From the NCBI GenBank assembly GCA_004009845.1, contig RMBW01000034.1:186001-250000 (forward strand): 64,000 nucleotides of DNA, read 5' to 3'. The notes beneath the pieces are model-generated. The model ran no database searches. It worked only from the letters and a program-made list of their open reading frames with translations, and was not told the DNA's origin. The translations under genes were made by a program, and so were the position numbers. Positions 23,606 to 37,000 of the stretch are shown piece after piece. The stretch is from Davidsoniella eucalypti (lineage: Eukaryota; Ascomycota; Sordariomycetes; Microascales; Ceratocystidaceae). The stretch's first letter is position 1; the number at the start of each line of letters is the position of its first letter.

Positions 23606-25166
23606 TCATTCAAACTTCATGGCGAATTGCTTCAGGTAATTGTAATGCTCCAGATTTTCATCGACACATTTGCGGATGACCTTTTGGCCCTCTTCGCCAT
23701 ACTTGGCGGTCCACACCTTATCATCCTCTTTCCTTGAAATTGCTTTCTATCAATGGAGTCAGCACATGAATAGGTATAATAGATGTCATATATGAAGAAT
23801 GCTTACCTTGGCATGCTTGCGTGGATGTAAAGAAGAGCTAGCAAGCGCATCCTCGTGGAAACCCTTCCATTTCTCAAATGCCTCGACGGCGTTTTTGTCA
23901 TCTTCCTTGGTCCATTCTAGCATGTTTGGTGTGAAGTCGATGCCGGTGCGCTCACAGTAAGCACGGATGACCGTCTCCGGTTGATCCAGCATATCGTCGG
24001 CATCGACAACCACAATGCGTTCTTGTGGCACAACTCCTGATTCAATCAGGTAGTCAAATAGACGACGTAGCTCAACGTAACCAGCCTCATTGGGCATAAA
24101 TTCGTTGAAGCCGGTTAGCTGGACAAGCGGCGGTAGGCAACAGCGGTAATACGACGGGATACTGCTACGCGGGTGGCGGATTAGAAACGTGAATTGGAAG
24201 TTCTGCAGCTCATCTAGAGGTAGCGTCGTCGGGTTTTGAGTCTCATTGCCAACGTGGAACGAGGCAGCCGTATCGGTCTTATTTCCATCGGGAGCCAGAA
24301 GATAGTAAGCAATGTCCTTTATGAAGACACGCTTGCCCTATACATATCAAGCGTTATTAGTATACAGCTTTCTAGTGGGCTATAGCCAGAGTAGAGTGGT
24401 GCAGTTCCGACGGCTCTCTCTAATTTACCAAAGTCCCGAAGGATTTTACGCATTACAACGGATCACGCCTAGGGGATGCGTTCGTCGTACTAAACATGTG
24501 CATGTTTCTTTGGCCATCGTGAGAGGCTTGGATAGAGAGAGTCGCAATAGCCAACTAAGCAGCGCTTGCTGCTGTTTGTAATGTAAATCTCTTCGGCTAC
24601 AAGCTACTATGCAGCTTGTATGGGCCTGTGGATCGTCCCCGGTTTCATGCATGAAGCGAGCAACATGACCGCATATAGAAAAGGGCGACAGTACTAATGC
24701 AGCCGAGAAGGAGTCATTACCAGTGTTTGTTGGACTTGTAAAGAAATGTATAAAGTCCTAAGCGACCGAAAAAAGGCAGAGAGGAGAGGAAAAAAATTAA
24801 GAAATAGAGAGAATAGAAGCACGTCAAAGGCTACTAGAAGGGGCCACTCACATCGTCACCAGAGGCCTTGACCTTGTTGAGAACGTCGGCATATGTAGTT
24901 TCTGCGAATCCACTGTCTCTACGGGTCTTTTCATCACCAGCAAAGCGCTCGCTGAGACGCTCAGGGCCATAATAGAAGGCATCACCGAAGGGTTCGTGGA
25001 CACATTGAAGGATATCACGGCGAGCCATGAAAACCTGCCGACGAGGGTTAGCTACAGGCTGATCGTGATGATGTAAGTGAAGTTAGGGTTTACGTACACG
25101 CTCGAAGGCCGTGGAGCAGGCACGGGGATGAGTGGCCACAAAGATGGGCTTCTGAGTGACGGTCAT
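23606..25166 (-). CDS. Sulfotransferase-family P-loop protein
   Basis: Exons on the minus strand are 25166-25098, 25034-24852, 24337-23807 and 23746-23606. All junctions are in phase 0 and sum to 308 codons (307 aa). Near the N-terminus, HPRACSTAFERVF (about residues 12-24) matches the 5'-phosphosulfate-binding loop of sulfotransferases. RHPRSSIPSYYR (about 138-149) matches the 3'-phosphate-binding region with its Ser. The family is common but poorly studied in filamentous fungi, so the acceptor is unknown and PAPS-dependent activity is inferred. Intron 2 is 514 nt (24338-24851), far longer than the others, which run from about 60 to 65 nt; an unrecognised small exon there cannot be excluded. 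The start was chosen because MTVTQKPIFVATHP begins the conserved core. Confidence 0.8.
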
Positions 25167-28100
25167 GATGGCAATGGCAATAGTTGCTGGGCGTAATTGT
25201 ATAGAGAAGATAAAGGATACAATAAAGGCGGCGATCAGGATGTGATTACAGATATAATCGCAGCAAGATATGAAGAGTAGAATGTAGGGAACTCGGATTC
25301 TTCGAGGCCACAGCAAAGAATGCGGTGTATGCCGAGTTTTATAGCAGCTGAGAACCCAGGAAACTTCCTTCTACAGAGGCTACTATACGTGTTGAATCTT
25401 TTATGTTTGTTTTTTTGAGCGTTGCTCGAGTTCTGTGGATAGGTTACTACTCGATCGGGACGAGCGAGGCAAAACAACGTACAGATAAACCAGGCTATAT
25501 TATTGTATTTAACATTGTACACATTGTCGCTCCAACAATCCGTTCGGATCCTCACACGCCCTCCAGTCTACTATGTATGTATGGACAACTAGTTCTATAC
25601 AACCGCATATCTGGGCTTCTTGTTACAACTGGCCAGCTTAGCTTCGCCTTGGTTTGACCCCAGGAGCAAAAGTCGGCTGTATCCACGATGTCAGCTACAT
25701 TTTTCGTCTCTTTCTTATTTCTGGGGCCCTTCTCTGCTCCCTTGCAAGGACGGTTGCATTCATGCAGGTCAGCCAGCCTGAGTCTTGTCCTGTCCTCCTC
25801 AGTCGGTGTCTAATTGTGCTCAACTAGTGTACTAGGCACTGGTCGCTCTCACTACTAGACACCCCCCACGCCGATATCAGAGCCATCTGGTCTGAGGCCA
25901 GTACGCTGCTTACTAGGACCGGTTGTACTATGCTTCCAAAGACAACAGCAATTTCTGCCAGTATCCATCTTTCTCTCTCTTCTTCCGATACCACCAACTG
26001 CAACAAAACCTTACTAATACGCCCGAGCCATACAGCGACTTTGCAATTCCTTGTTCCCTGCGCAAACGACCCCGCCATACACGGAATCCGATGATTCACC
26101 GCCGCGCCCCTCTTCCGGCCAGGATGTAGCCCGAAACGTCATAGTGGCTGCTAGCGTCGGTATCTTTGCTCTGAAGGCTCTGCAGACTATATTTACCAAT
26201 ATATTCAGGCTTAGCAAAACGCCTGTCAAGCACTGTTGGGCGAATGAACTGCCCTGAAAAAGCTTGCACATACATTCTAAAATAGCCCTGGCTTCCCTGC
26301 TATTAGAATAAGAATACTAGTACTTTACAAGCCCCTGTTCGAGCCTATTCCGCCTCCGAGAGAAAAACGAGAGAAAAATAAGACGGGAAGCTTAGCCTAG
26401 AAGATAATTTTTGCTTGTTTGGCGTCTCTCAAATTCTGGAAGCAAGAGCCATTCTCTAGCTTTAGGGCAGCGTTGATCAAGTTGAAATCAACGAAAATGC
26501 AGCCTTCCAAAGACTTAATTTGGAAAAGAAACGAAGACAACGAGATATTTTGACTAATCATCTGAGAAAAAAAGCTCTTTACCGATGTTTTTTCCTTGCG
26601 ATTTGATTATATTTAGCGTCTACCTAAATCACCAAGATCATACGACGTCAGATTGGTTACCGAACAGATATTTAAAGTACTCTAGACAAACTCAATAGTT
26701 TTGTATGTGACGACACCGTCTCCTAGCCCCAAAGAACTAGTGGTCTATACCTCCACTAAGAGCAACAAAAACAAAAACAAAACGCAAAAACAGTGCATTG
26801 AAGACGACAAATGTCGAAAAGGAAAGCGAGAATGGACAGCAACATTGGGAATATGTGCTGGTCGCTCTTAAAAACCCAAGACGAAGGGGAAATTTTCGTC
26901 TTTGAACGGAGGAGGTACTCGAACTCAAAGGTACCCCCCCCCCCCCCCTCTTGATTTTTTTTTCCTTTTACTCTTGGATAAAACATGCTATCAGTCAGTC
27001 TCTCCAAGGTCAATTTTTTTGTTTCTTTTATTGCTTGGCAAACCGCAAGTCCCATAGTTCGCCTTCATACTGCATCTCTTCGGAGCCGTTTGTCCGCAAG
27101 TACCCGCCGAGGCCTAACTGGTAGCGAGAACCTTGTCCCGTGGTGGCATAATATAGGCTAACTAAGTACCTTGTACCTATATCTCGGGAAAAGATACCGA
27201 AGGAGGTAAAGGGAGGGGGCGTGTGTGTAGGTATGTAACTACGTACAGATACTGGCATAACATGTTAAATGTCCTCATGTAAATGGACTTCAAAGATTAG
27301 CGCCTGCGGACCACGGACAGCTTCTTTGTGATGATGCTGACATGGCATGCTGCAACTCCAACTCCAGATAATCCAAGGCGACTTGCAGCCTGGTCTGGTG
27401 ATGACTATAGGCTAGCTCATCAATGCATCATTGTTATCGTCGCGGGCCTTCTCCACGACCACCATGTGCTTCTGATACTACTATCAGTCAATTCATAATC
27501 GTCTGCATCGTAGCACCACATCACAGTAGTGGCTGCGTCAATTGAATATGATAGGCTTAGAAGAAGAGGGGGAACAATCATTGGTAAGCTAGCTAACAGT
27601 AGTCGTGGTAGTTATCAGTTACCAATTTCAGAACCAGTGTCGAGTCGCACATGTGGTACTTGTATGATAATCAACTCGCCGCCTAATACCGCCGCCCAGC
27701 AAGTTCCCCGCGGCCAAAATCCGCCGAAACATAGGCACAATGTCCGCGTAGTTGAACATGGTGAAGAAGCCCTAACATAGTAGTACGGTCTTTTGCTGTT
27801 CGCCTAGTCTTTGGCACGCAGAGCCTTGATTTCCTTCAGCCTTAGCGCTTCTGTCCCACATGCCACGTTCTTGACCAAACAGCTGAAAATCGCCAGGTCA
27901 AGGCCCAAGGAACAAGTATCCCTCTCATTATGCTACTGTGCTGTCTATTGTCTTCTCCTTGGGCGTGGCTTCAGCGAGCCAATTGTAGCTTTTTTGCGCG
28001 TCTTGGTTGGTTGGTTGGGTGACTTTCTGCATTCTAGCTATTATCTCGTCATTCTGCACAACGATTGCGAGTGTTCCTAGCCAGGCTCTCGGCTCCAAAA

Positions 28101-29090
28101 ATGACTGGGACCCGGAACTACTACACCAGAAGCGTTCCTTGGCTATCCGTCGTGGGACAACAGAGAGAAAAGACACATAGAAAAGCTTGACTGACGTGAA
28201 GCCCTTTTTTTCTGCTGCTTCTTCTTCGCTGTCTCCGGAGGCATGCGTGGGATATAGCCGATGATATTGGAAGTATCATAGCAATGGAACCATGCCCCTT
28301 GCCTTCTAGGTCTCGCTCTCTTCTCTCCCCGGGGACCTACCTATTATATATCGTAACAAGCCTACTGGCTTTACGCTGTTACTACTTATAACAAGAACTG
28401 CTACTATTGCCATTGGCTGCCTTGAAGTCACACTCCGATAAACCCTGATATGCCGGGCTGGACATGTCTGTGTGCGTATAGTTCTTGCGTCTCGTTACTC
28501 TCTAGAAAGAGACACCGGCTAAATATGGCCTAGGCTCCCTCCTTCTATGTCACAGCAATACCTATACCTACCCAATGCAAGCACGATCAGGTCACGGCCC
28601 AGGTCGTAGGCTGGGATGATGATGTCCTTGTGTCACAGGACAAAGCATTGTCATTACCAAACATATTGATACGTCTGACGTGTTCTATGTATCCATCTGG
28701 ACATGTCCGTCCAGGTTCCATCTAATGCAAAGAAGTGAAAAGAAAAAATTATCTACAAAGTACAACCTGCGTAAAATGCACAACGCTTCTCGCCGCCATC
28801 CGTCCACTTTCTTTTTCCTCATAGTGTATTTCTTTATTGTCTCTCCCCAGTCCTCTCGTCTTCCATATTGTCGAGATGAAAAGTTTTTCTTTTCTTCTTC
28901 GTCTCCCCTGCTCTAGATGCGTTTGCCCAGGCTTCGCCGATCATGCCTAAGGTTGCGGCTTCTTGTCGGCACATCCGGGCTTCCGCGGTGGTGCTCCTCA
29001 GTCACACATCGTAGTCACCATGTCATGGTAGTAATCGCTGGGTGATAATGGCCCCTAGTGATAGTAACTACTGGTGGCAGTTTCAAGAGG
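25167..29090. other. 3.9-kb intergenic region
   Basis: No convincing gene. There is a C15 run at 26934-26948. A short frame at about 26033-26257 (+), preceded by a pyrimidine-rich tract, a CTAAT branch-like sequence and an AG, has a hydrophobic segment (NVIVAASVGIFALKALQ). It has no start codon and no recognised homology, so I do not call it a gene. The right end is the 3' side of the prephenate dehydratase gene. Confidence 0.4.
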
Positions 29091-30511
29091 TCACGAGTTC
29101 GCTTCCCAGTCCAATTTGGGCCAATATCCAAACCACTTGAACGTCTCTGCCATGGCTGCAACCTCTTTGATAGTAGTCTCCAATTGAGGGTTGGTACGCT
29201 TGGGCGGCTGTGTCTCGATAGTGAGGAAATAATCGAGCCCAAACGGACGTTTCTCGTCAGACTGCGAATGGATCTCAACAACGGTAAAGCCCTTGGACAA
29301 AATATGGGCTAGAATTAGTCCAAGTGTCTCCGGCTTATCCGTGGGAACGGTGAAGTTCATGAAGCCCTTCCAAGATTTAGTCTCCGGCAAGATAGGGATA
29401 TCCTTCGGGATACGAGCAATATCATCTCCCGGGCTCATCTTCCGCAAAATCAAGAAGCCAGTGGCATTCACTTCGGCATTCTGTATAGATCTAGCCAGGA
29501 TATCGATATCGTAGATCTCGGCGGACTTGATACTAGATATGCCCGCCGACGCTCCAGTCTTATCTTCAAACGCAATCTCCGCCGCTCGACTTGTCGATGA
29601 CGTCTCGATGCGTTCTGCGTGTGGTAGATACGCATCCAAGAAGACAGTACACTGCTGTAGCGCTTGCTCGTGCGAATACACCTTAGTAATGTGCTTCAGA
29701 CTGACAACCGGCTTGCTACGAGGTATCTCAGGGGGCGTTTTCTTAGCAGCAGTGCCATTCAGAGACGATAACGGACTCTCCGGCATTGCTGCCGCCGTTG
29801 ACGGTGTTGTAGAAGACTTCGGGGCGGTATGGCTAGGCGGTGCGAGTACTATCGCAGCGCTAGCGGCCGCTGGCTTCCGACCCAGCAAACAGTGGTTGAC
29901 GCGCACGTATATCTCTCCGCAAATTCGTACATTATCGAATAAGCTGCCGACTCCCATAAAAGACGAGAGAGTTGCGTGCACGACACCCTTGGTTGAGTTT
30001 GTGATAGGGACAACGCCGTATAGAGCCTGGCTAGTGGCCACGCACTCAAAGACATCTACACGGTTGACACGTTAGAAATGGACAGCAGGTATCAGAGAGT
30101 AGTCGCCAAGTAGAACGAGAGAGTAAGAGATGGAAGAGACCGGCCGTTGGGGACTTACCGGGAATCAACTCTGCGGGGTCAACACAATAGTTCGCGTCGC
30201 TAAAGATCTTGCTCGCGGCCTATTAGTATATCAAATACCTACGAGTCAGCCACAAACATTACACAACAGTTGATAAAGTTGCTACACCACGCGTATATGC
30301 CAGTCCCCGCTGCATGACAGCAGTAGGAGAGGGAAGAAAAGACAAGTTCATTAACCGGTGAGATAGCTTGGGTGGGAGAAGTGCCTGGTCGTTTACGCAG
30401 CATATTCATCGCCACCACAAGAAGGGTCACCAGTACACAAGAACGACTCACCTGATGCGTGTAAGTGCCAGGGGGGCCAAGATAGGCCACCCGCGGATGA
30501 TTGCAGGCCAT
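29091..30511 (-). CDS. PHA2: Prephenate dehydratase
   Basis: This enzyme converts prephenate to phenylpyruvate, the committed step to phenylalanine, in the cytosol. Exons on the minus strand are 30511-30452, 30219-30159 and 30055-29091, totalling 362 codons (361 aa). Family landmarks are the N-terminal VAYLGPPGTYTHQAASKIF, VFECVATSQALYGVVPITNS, and a C-terminal ACT domain (about residues 285-340) for allosteric control. An Ala/Pro/Ser-rich insert follows the first half of the catalytic domain (about 115-165). Two features are odd. The catalytic TRF motif reads TGF (in VNATGFLIL), so the Arg is missing. The ACT-domain ESRP-type motif reads HSQSDEKRP. Catalysis or feedback could therefore differ from the norm. 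Two TGACTC cores lie upstream. Confidence 0.9.
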
Positions 30512-30676
30512 GGCTAAAGCCACCGGGATGGTCTTGCGTGTGGATGGATGTGGAAGACAGTAGATAGGAGAGGAGCGGTACGTCTTGCCCAGCAACGAAG
30601 ATGTTGAGAGAAAGCTAGGAATCTAGTAGAACAGTGGTGTTGGTGTGCAAGATATGAAATTGGCTCTTTGAAGATG

Positions 30677-30682
30677 TGACTC
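30677..30682 (+). promoter_or_regulatory. Gcn4/Cpc1-type core TGACTC upstream of PHA2
   Basis: Hexamer core 166 bp upstream of the PHA2 start; a second, in the opposite orientation, is at 30859-30864. Such cores occur about every 2 kb by chance, so this is suggestive only. Confidence 0.3.
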
Positions 30683-31046
30683 TCTGCTTATATGTTGGGC
30701 TAAGAAGTTGGCTAGCTACGATATTTGATTTCTTGAGAAGAGATCAAACAAGAATCGTGGTTGCCGTCTTAGGCAGTCGCTGGTACAGATACCAAACTTC
30801 TGATTGCTGGGGAACAACCAAATGAAAGCGTCGAATAGAGATACAAACTAAAGCCTAGGAGTCAAGCAAGACGATCCAATGTAGTTGGTAATGATTGTGA
30901 TTATATCTGCGTCAATTCTCTATGAACGAGTTCCAGATGTCGTCTTGATGCCGTTTTGCCGGGTCGTGAGGGTTCAGATACACCTTGTTAGTCACAATGT
31001 GATCTCAGTACATAAGTATGCATATAGTGGGGATAATTTTATGAAT

Positions 31047-31070
31047 ATAGGGTTATCTGCGTAACCCTAT
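31047..31070. repeat. AGGGTTA inverted repeat
   Basis: ATAGGGTTA (31047-31055) and TAACCCTAT (31062-31070) form perfect 9-bp arms around a 6-bp spacer, TCTGCG. The site is about 540 bp upstream of PHA2. It is one of five paired AGGGTTA sites in the window. Confidence 0.6.
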
Positions 31071-34000
31071 CACATATCATCTAAAACATGTAAGCCAACG
31101 TAGTAATTTCGACCGCAACTCGAATCATCACAATGATATCGTAACTCTTTGAAAAAAGCGCAAGTGTAGTAACGTATTATCATCTACAAAATCATTTCAA
31201 TTTTATCGGGCTAAAAATACTTTTACCACTTGCTCACTTCCTCCTCAAAAAAAAAGCTTTTGCCGAATGAATTTGAGCGACAGCAATCTAACTCTAACGA
31301 GGCCATTGGAACCGAAACAAACATGTCGATGAAACAGCTAAAGACTCCTCTTCTCCTCTTTTTTGATGTTTCTGTGTGCGGGAAATTTGAACGAACTGAG
31401 AAGATCGAGGGAAAATTAGCAAAGATCAAAATACTGCAATGCCGGCTGGGAATCATGATCACAGATAGCATCTACATATGTGAAGATTACGAATAAGGGA
31501 CACACGAGAAAGCTCGTATCAACAATTGGAGCTTTCTGTGTCTTAGGAACACAAACAGTATGAGATAAGAGTTTTGCAATATTTTTCGTTGCCGAGGAAT
31601 CATTCCCAGTATACATATGCACTAAGTATTCTGTATGTATATATACGAATATAACACATGTATCAAACTAAGAGACAGGAAGGAAGAATAAAATATCACG
31701 TACTGGCGCACTGATGAGACGCGGAGAGTTTATAGAGCTAGTACTGCGTAATCGTTCCCGTTTGACAGAAGCCAAATGACATGTACGAGTTGAAGAGAGG
31801 CTTTTTTTTCTCTCTCTCTCTCGTTCAATGTCCGTTGTGGGTAGTACCAGTACGATGCTGTGTTTTGTTTTCAAATTTATATTTGTATTTATTTATTTTA
31901 TTTCAATTTTTTTCCCATCTCCCTAAAGATTGGCAAGCAGTAGAGAGAGCAGTAGGAACCAAAAAAAAAATACATTTTAGCACGAGCATTTGTTTCAACA
32001 ATCAAGCATTGTTTGTCAATCACTTTGTGAACAAGAACAAGTAATCCAACCCAGAAAAAAAAAAAAAAGACAGAGGCATTCGTATGATTGAAACCGTGAA
32101 TTCCCAAGGAGCCATAATCTCGCAAACTATATTCGTTATTTTATGAGCATGTTATATAACTCTAATAAAGGGGGAACAAGAAGATTATTAGCCAGATATG
32201 TAGGTCGCTGTTTGTTACAGTGCAAGACACAATCGAACCCAAAGAAACACATAGAAAGTTATAAAAAAAAATAAAGATGCCACACTAGAAGACGATCTAG
32301 CTAGTAGTCGGCCAAACCAAGATAAAAGCAAGGTGTACAGAGCTATCAATGAAAGTACATGGGTTTTCAGCTGGCGATACTTTTTTGAGGCCGTGACTAT
32401 TCAAGATAGAGAATTCCAAAGTACCCTGTAAGTCGCTGTTGTTGTTGTTCAACTCCCGAGCTGGCATTCTTTTTCGTTTGCGTTTTTTTACAAATACTAC
32501 TAGGGAATCAGAAAGTTGACATCACTTATTAGAAAATGATGGAGGTATTTAGCCCCATAAAGGATTATGTACTCCCTGTGTAGTCTTCAAAAGCCAGCTA
32601 GCAAATGTAGAGGCTCAAGAGTCAGCTGAGAGCGTCTCGACAGCCCGGGCACAGAGGGTTGAGTCTGATGTTGATAACTGCCGTTTGGAAGATTTTGGCT
32701 ACGTGTTTACATCTTTTCTATTGGCGTTGCACACATTTTGAAAGCTATTGGTATATATGTATTATTTTTTATTTTTGTTATTTAACAAGTGCTTTAGGCA
32801 AATTAGCTTTTTAGATTGGAATTTACTTACATGTGTGTTTTTGTGGGGCTATGTACCTTCATCAAAAGTCCCCACTTTTGTGTTTAGTTTTCTAGTAAGT
32901 GATGTCAAATGTCTAACTCCCTACTACTATCGTTTTTCGCTCTCATTCCTCAAGAAATACAAAACGCCTTGAGGAACAAAGACTTGAAGGGGCGCTCTGT
33001 CTTGGTTTTGTTGTATACAGAGATAAAGGGAATGAAAAGAAGCTTGTTAGTCTTGTTCTTTATCATATCTCTCTATATATACTGAATATACAGATGTACA
33101 TAGACAAGAAACCCTGTTTCTTTCTCTTCCAGTTTCGGGCCGAAGAAAGCGGTGAAGACATCGCAAAGAATAATTGAGTAGCGGAATTCAATGATTTGCT
33201 AGTGAAGAATTTGATCAGCGCGTTATACAGAATGATTCCATTTATTTCTCTATAATTTTCTTAGTGCTTTCTTGTATACCGCAAGATATAAGAGAAATGA
33301 AGAAGATTCTCAGATTTGGTACAACGTAGACCGGAATCTGAAACTACACAGGACCAGGGAACCCCCTAGCTGTATCTTTAACAGTCTTAAATTTCTTAAA
33401 TTTTTTTTTCTTGAAAAGCAAGCTGGTATGAACAGGCACCAAAGCGCTCTCCTAGCCAATCTCCCGGCCAAAGAGCCAATGTCACGCAAGCTGATGTTAT
33501 CACAGCCAATTGTCTACAGATACACTGTATTATGCAACTACATAGCTATGTATCATATAGTTAAGCAAACACGGTGATAAGAAACCCAGATTATTGACAG
33601 GCTGTTGCTACGACTAGTGCTGTCACTATCACTGGTACTATAATAATAGATGGAAATATGGCCGAGAGCCTGTAAGAGGCATAAAGTGAGAACGGACGTT
33701 GTATACATTACTTCCCGTAGTAACGCTTGAATTAACAGTCATACAGGACGGGGGAATGACTGAATACGGGCTGGCTTTCAAAGGTCAGCATAAACCAACG
33801 GCGATCTTTGATACAGAAAACGAGAACAAAACACAGGAAAAAAAAAAACTTGACCTACGTATGCCGCGGAGAAGAGGGGAACCATGATCACGAAGGCCCG
33901 ATCTGCGAAGCAGTCAAAGCGGGGGAGATGATGCAGGTTTTGAGAAAAAAAAAAGAACCAACAGAAGATCAGGAAACACACCAATCGGACAAACGAATGG

Positions 34001-37000
34001 CAGGAAAAAAAAACCAGAGAGTGGCCTAGACCATGCACGAACGGCTCGCCAAGGCAGAGTAGCCCTTTGAGCTAGCAGGATATTATGACTACGACTACTT
34101 TGTTATCTTGAACTGTTTGTACACACATATGTATATCGAATTTCTAGTTAGCGATGAAGCCAGGGCATATGGATCTCTATAGTCCGCAGAGATGTCTAGA
34201 CTGCTGGATGCTGCTTTGGGGTTAGCTAAGCAGACGACGCAATACCTCTTAGGGAAAGAAAGGTGCGCTTCACTATATACTGTGTATGTGAATGTATGTT
34301 GGCTTTTTTGATTTGGATTATAACTACGTACTTACTTGATAGTGCTGGTTTGATACAACGTCACTATATACCGTGTAGACTCAGGAGGGGGACTCAGAAT
34401 CTGACAGTATGCAAAGTGATGTGGATCATGTGCTGGCCAGTCTTCATGCTGGGTCTGCATTTCTCGTTGCTCCAATAGCAAGAGCAGTCTCAATATTGTG
34501 CTTGGAATATGAGACAAAACGATACCCATACAACCATATTGGTGTTGGATTGTCGTAGTAAGCTTGGCATGATAGGTCATTCATGACGTGCAAGAAGTCA
34601 TATTTAACTCGGAAATTACACTGGACAAGAAACATACACAAGAATAGAAATTAGGGTAAGGAACAAAAAGGAATTTGCTAGTGTCATTCTTAGAACAACT
34701 AACAATGAGATAGATGGGAGAAGACACACAATCATGTCTTAGACACAAGCAGACCTTGGGAAATTCCACTGGCATTCTAAAACATGGCAACGCCGAACAA
34801 GAAAATTGATTTGTCCCATCACAAACTAAAAGACATTTGGGGGGGTGAGGAGGCTAGATAATAGGGCTACACATATCACATGTAATAGTAGTAAATTCCA
34901 AGGTATATTTGGCGCCGCTGTGATCTTCAGATCTCCAACCAGAAAAAAAGCATTTAGAGTTTGAAGAGCATGTGCTTCTTTATTAGTCATGTGAAGAGAA
35001 CGTGCAGTCTAAAGAAACAAAAAATGGCTCCATGGAGGGCAAGAATGTGATCAGGACAGCAACGCTATCAAAGGGAGTGCAATCTATTTAGGCCTAGGTC
35101 ATGATTTGCCGCTAGAAACGAGCCAACTGCTACAACAATGCATTATTAGCCATGTTCTAAAGAATATGTAGATTCTCCATTCTCAGGGCGAAGATTGTTT
35201 CCGATTTGGTTCGACCAGGTACGATGGTATAGATTGAGGGTGGCTTTGAGGGAGATGCTGTAGTAGCACTGGCTTAGCAGCACAACCACGATGCCGCGTC
35301 CCATCCAAGTATCCCAGAAATAGAAGCGGCGAAAGAAGGAAATAGTGCAAGAGACTCAAACAAGCAAAAAAAAAAAAAAAAAAAAAAAAAGCACGAGGCA
35401 AAACGAGGCGGCAGGTTGGGCAGGGTGTCGTGAGTGGTCCATCCAGAGTTTACAAAAGAGCGGCTAGTCAACCCGAGCGTAAAGAGAAGTGAGCCATGAT
35501 TTACAGCTAGAGTAGACGAAGCGAGAAGAAAAAGAAATCACAAGCTTGTGAAGAGAAAAAATAATAGAGTAAAGGCGATTCGCAAGCCACTACGTTCTCA
35601 AACATCATAATGCCGTGGCAAGACATACCTCCTAGTCATCATAGCAACACCTGGTCCGAGATATCACAAAGCATGTACCAGAGGTAACAAAAGAAGCAAG
35701 AGATTAAGACTGACTGAAGCCCTTCTAGCGTTGTCAAAGGGCAGATTTGCCAGGCATGCCACGGTGATCTGATCGACGCGGTATTAGCATCTTGATCGCT
35801 AGCCACCTTACCGTCCCCGCTCAGAGATCAAACTGACACAGGTAAATCGCAATAGGTGACGACCACTGGGGGCGCGGTTAACTGTGTAGTGTTTCAAGCT
35901 CTATTTTCTGATGGTGTGGATATCTCGTCCTGGGTTTTCTCTTTCACGGCCCTACCTTTTAGGTAGGTTGGCCAACGGATGAGAGGTCTCCCTTCGATAT
36001 TTGCTGTGTTGTCTTGCACTTACAAAGCCTTGATGGGGGCAGAAACCGACTCGTTTACTTGTAGAAGGGGGGGTTGCCAAGATCCTGCTTCATAAACACT
36101 TGTCAGCCAATCCATCATAGTAGCAACATGTCAGAATGTTTCAATATATATAAAAAAAAAAACAGGCCCATGCACAGGTAGAAGGAGGACTTGTTAGTCA
36201 TGATATATGCCTAATACTAGAAGCAAAAGCTCCTGTTAAACTAGAGCGAGATTCCTGCTGTGAAGAACTAAAGAAAAGACAGGCTAGTATCTTCTCAAAG
36301 CCACCTCAAAGCTTCCCAAAGCTAAAGCAAAAGAGAAAAGGATGATGGGCCACCGGTTGGTCGAAACGCCAGTTGTTTCATGTTTACCCTTGCACGGGCC
36401 AATGAGCAGTCGATCTACCAGGCATCATGTGCTAGGGACTCCGCTGTTCTGATCATTATTTTTTCTTTCCTTTTTTCGGTTCTTTGGTTCTTAGGGCTCA
36501 TGGATACTAAGTGATTCTGTGTAGCAGAGAAAAAAAGCAAAAAGGAAGCAGGTGAATGAAAGGGTTGCTTTAAACAAGAGGCTTTTTGTACCAAGCAGTA
36601 AATCTCAAGTAAAAGACAATATAAATATATCTCCAGTGGCAGTGAAGGCATAAGAAACAGAAGCAGGTGGACAAGAACCAAGGGGATAATACATGAAGGC
36701 ACATACGGATAGTAGTATCGATATGAGCCGTTTGTATAAACGAATCGACGGCTCTCGTTATTGTGTGTACTATCCAATGCATGCTATACCGAAATCTCTT
36801 TGGCTAGATAAGTCCTAGCGGCCGGGCTAGACACCCAAAACGGTACTTCGTGCTAGTTATCCAAAATCCTAGAATTGCTCGGGCTTTGAGTGACGGATGG
36901 CTTTAGAGATGGAGTGTTAATCAGGAAACCAAGAAAGATCAGCACGGGCCACGAACTCGACTGGTCTTTGGGCAACCGCAAGTGTTGACAGTGTTGTGAG

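Noticed and set aside
27320..27480. Box C/D snoRNA-like GTGATGA...CTGA
   Set aside because: The flanks cannot form the terminal stem and the first CTGA is too close to the C box.
29040..29110. tRNA-like B box (GAGTTCGCTTCCC) near the PHA2 stop
   Set aside because: It overlaps PHA2 coding sequence, its B box is imperfect and no tRNA fold can be drawn.
35366..35390. A25 tract as a sign of a retroposed gene
   Set aside because: No gene-like sequence precedes it on either strand, and similar homopolymers are common throughout the window.
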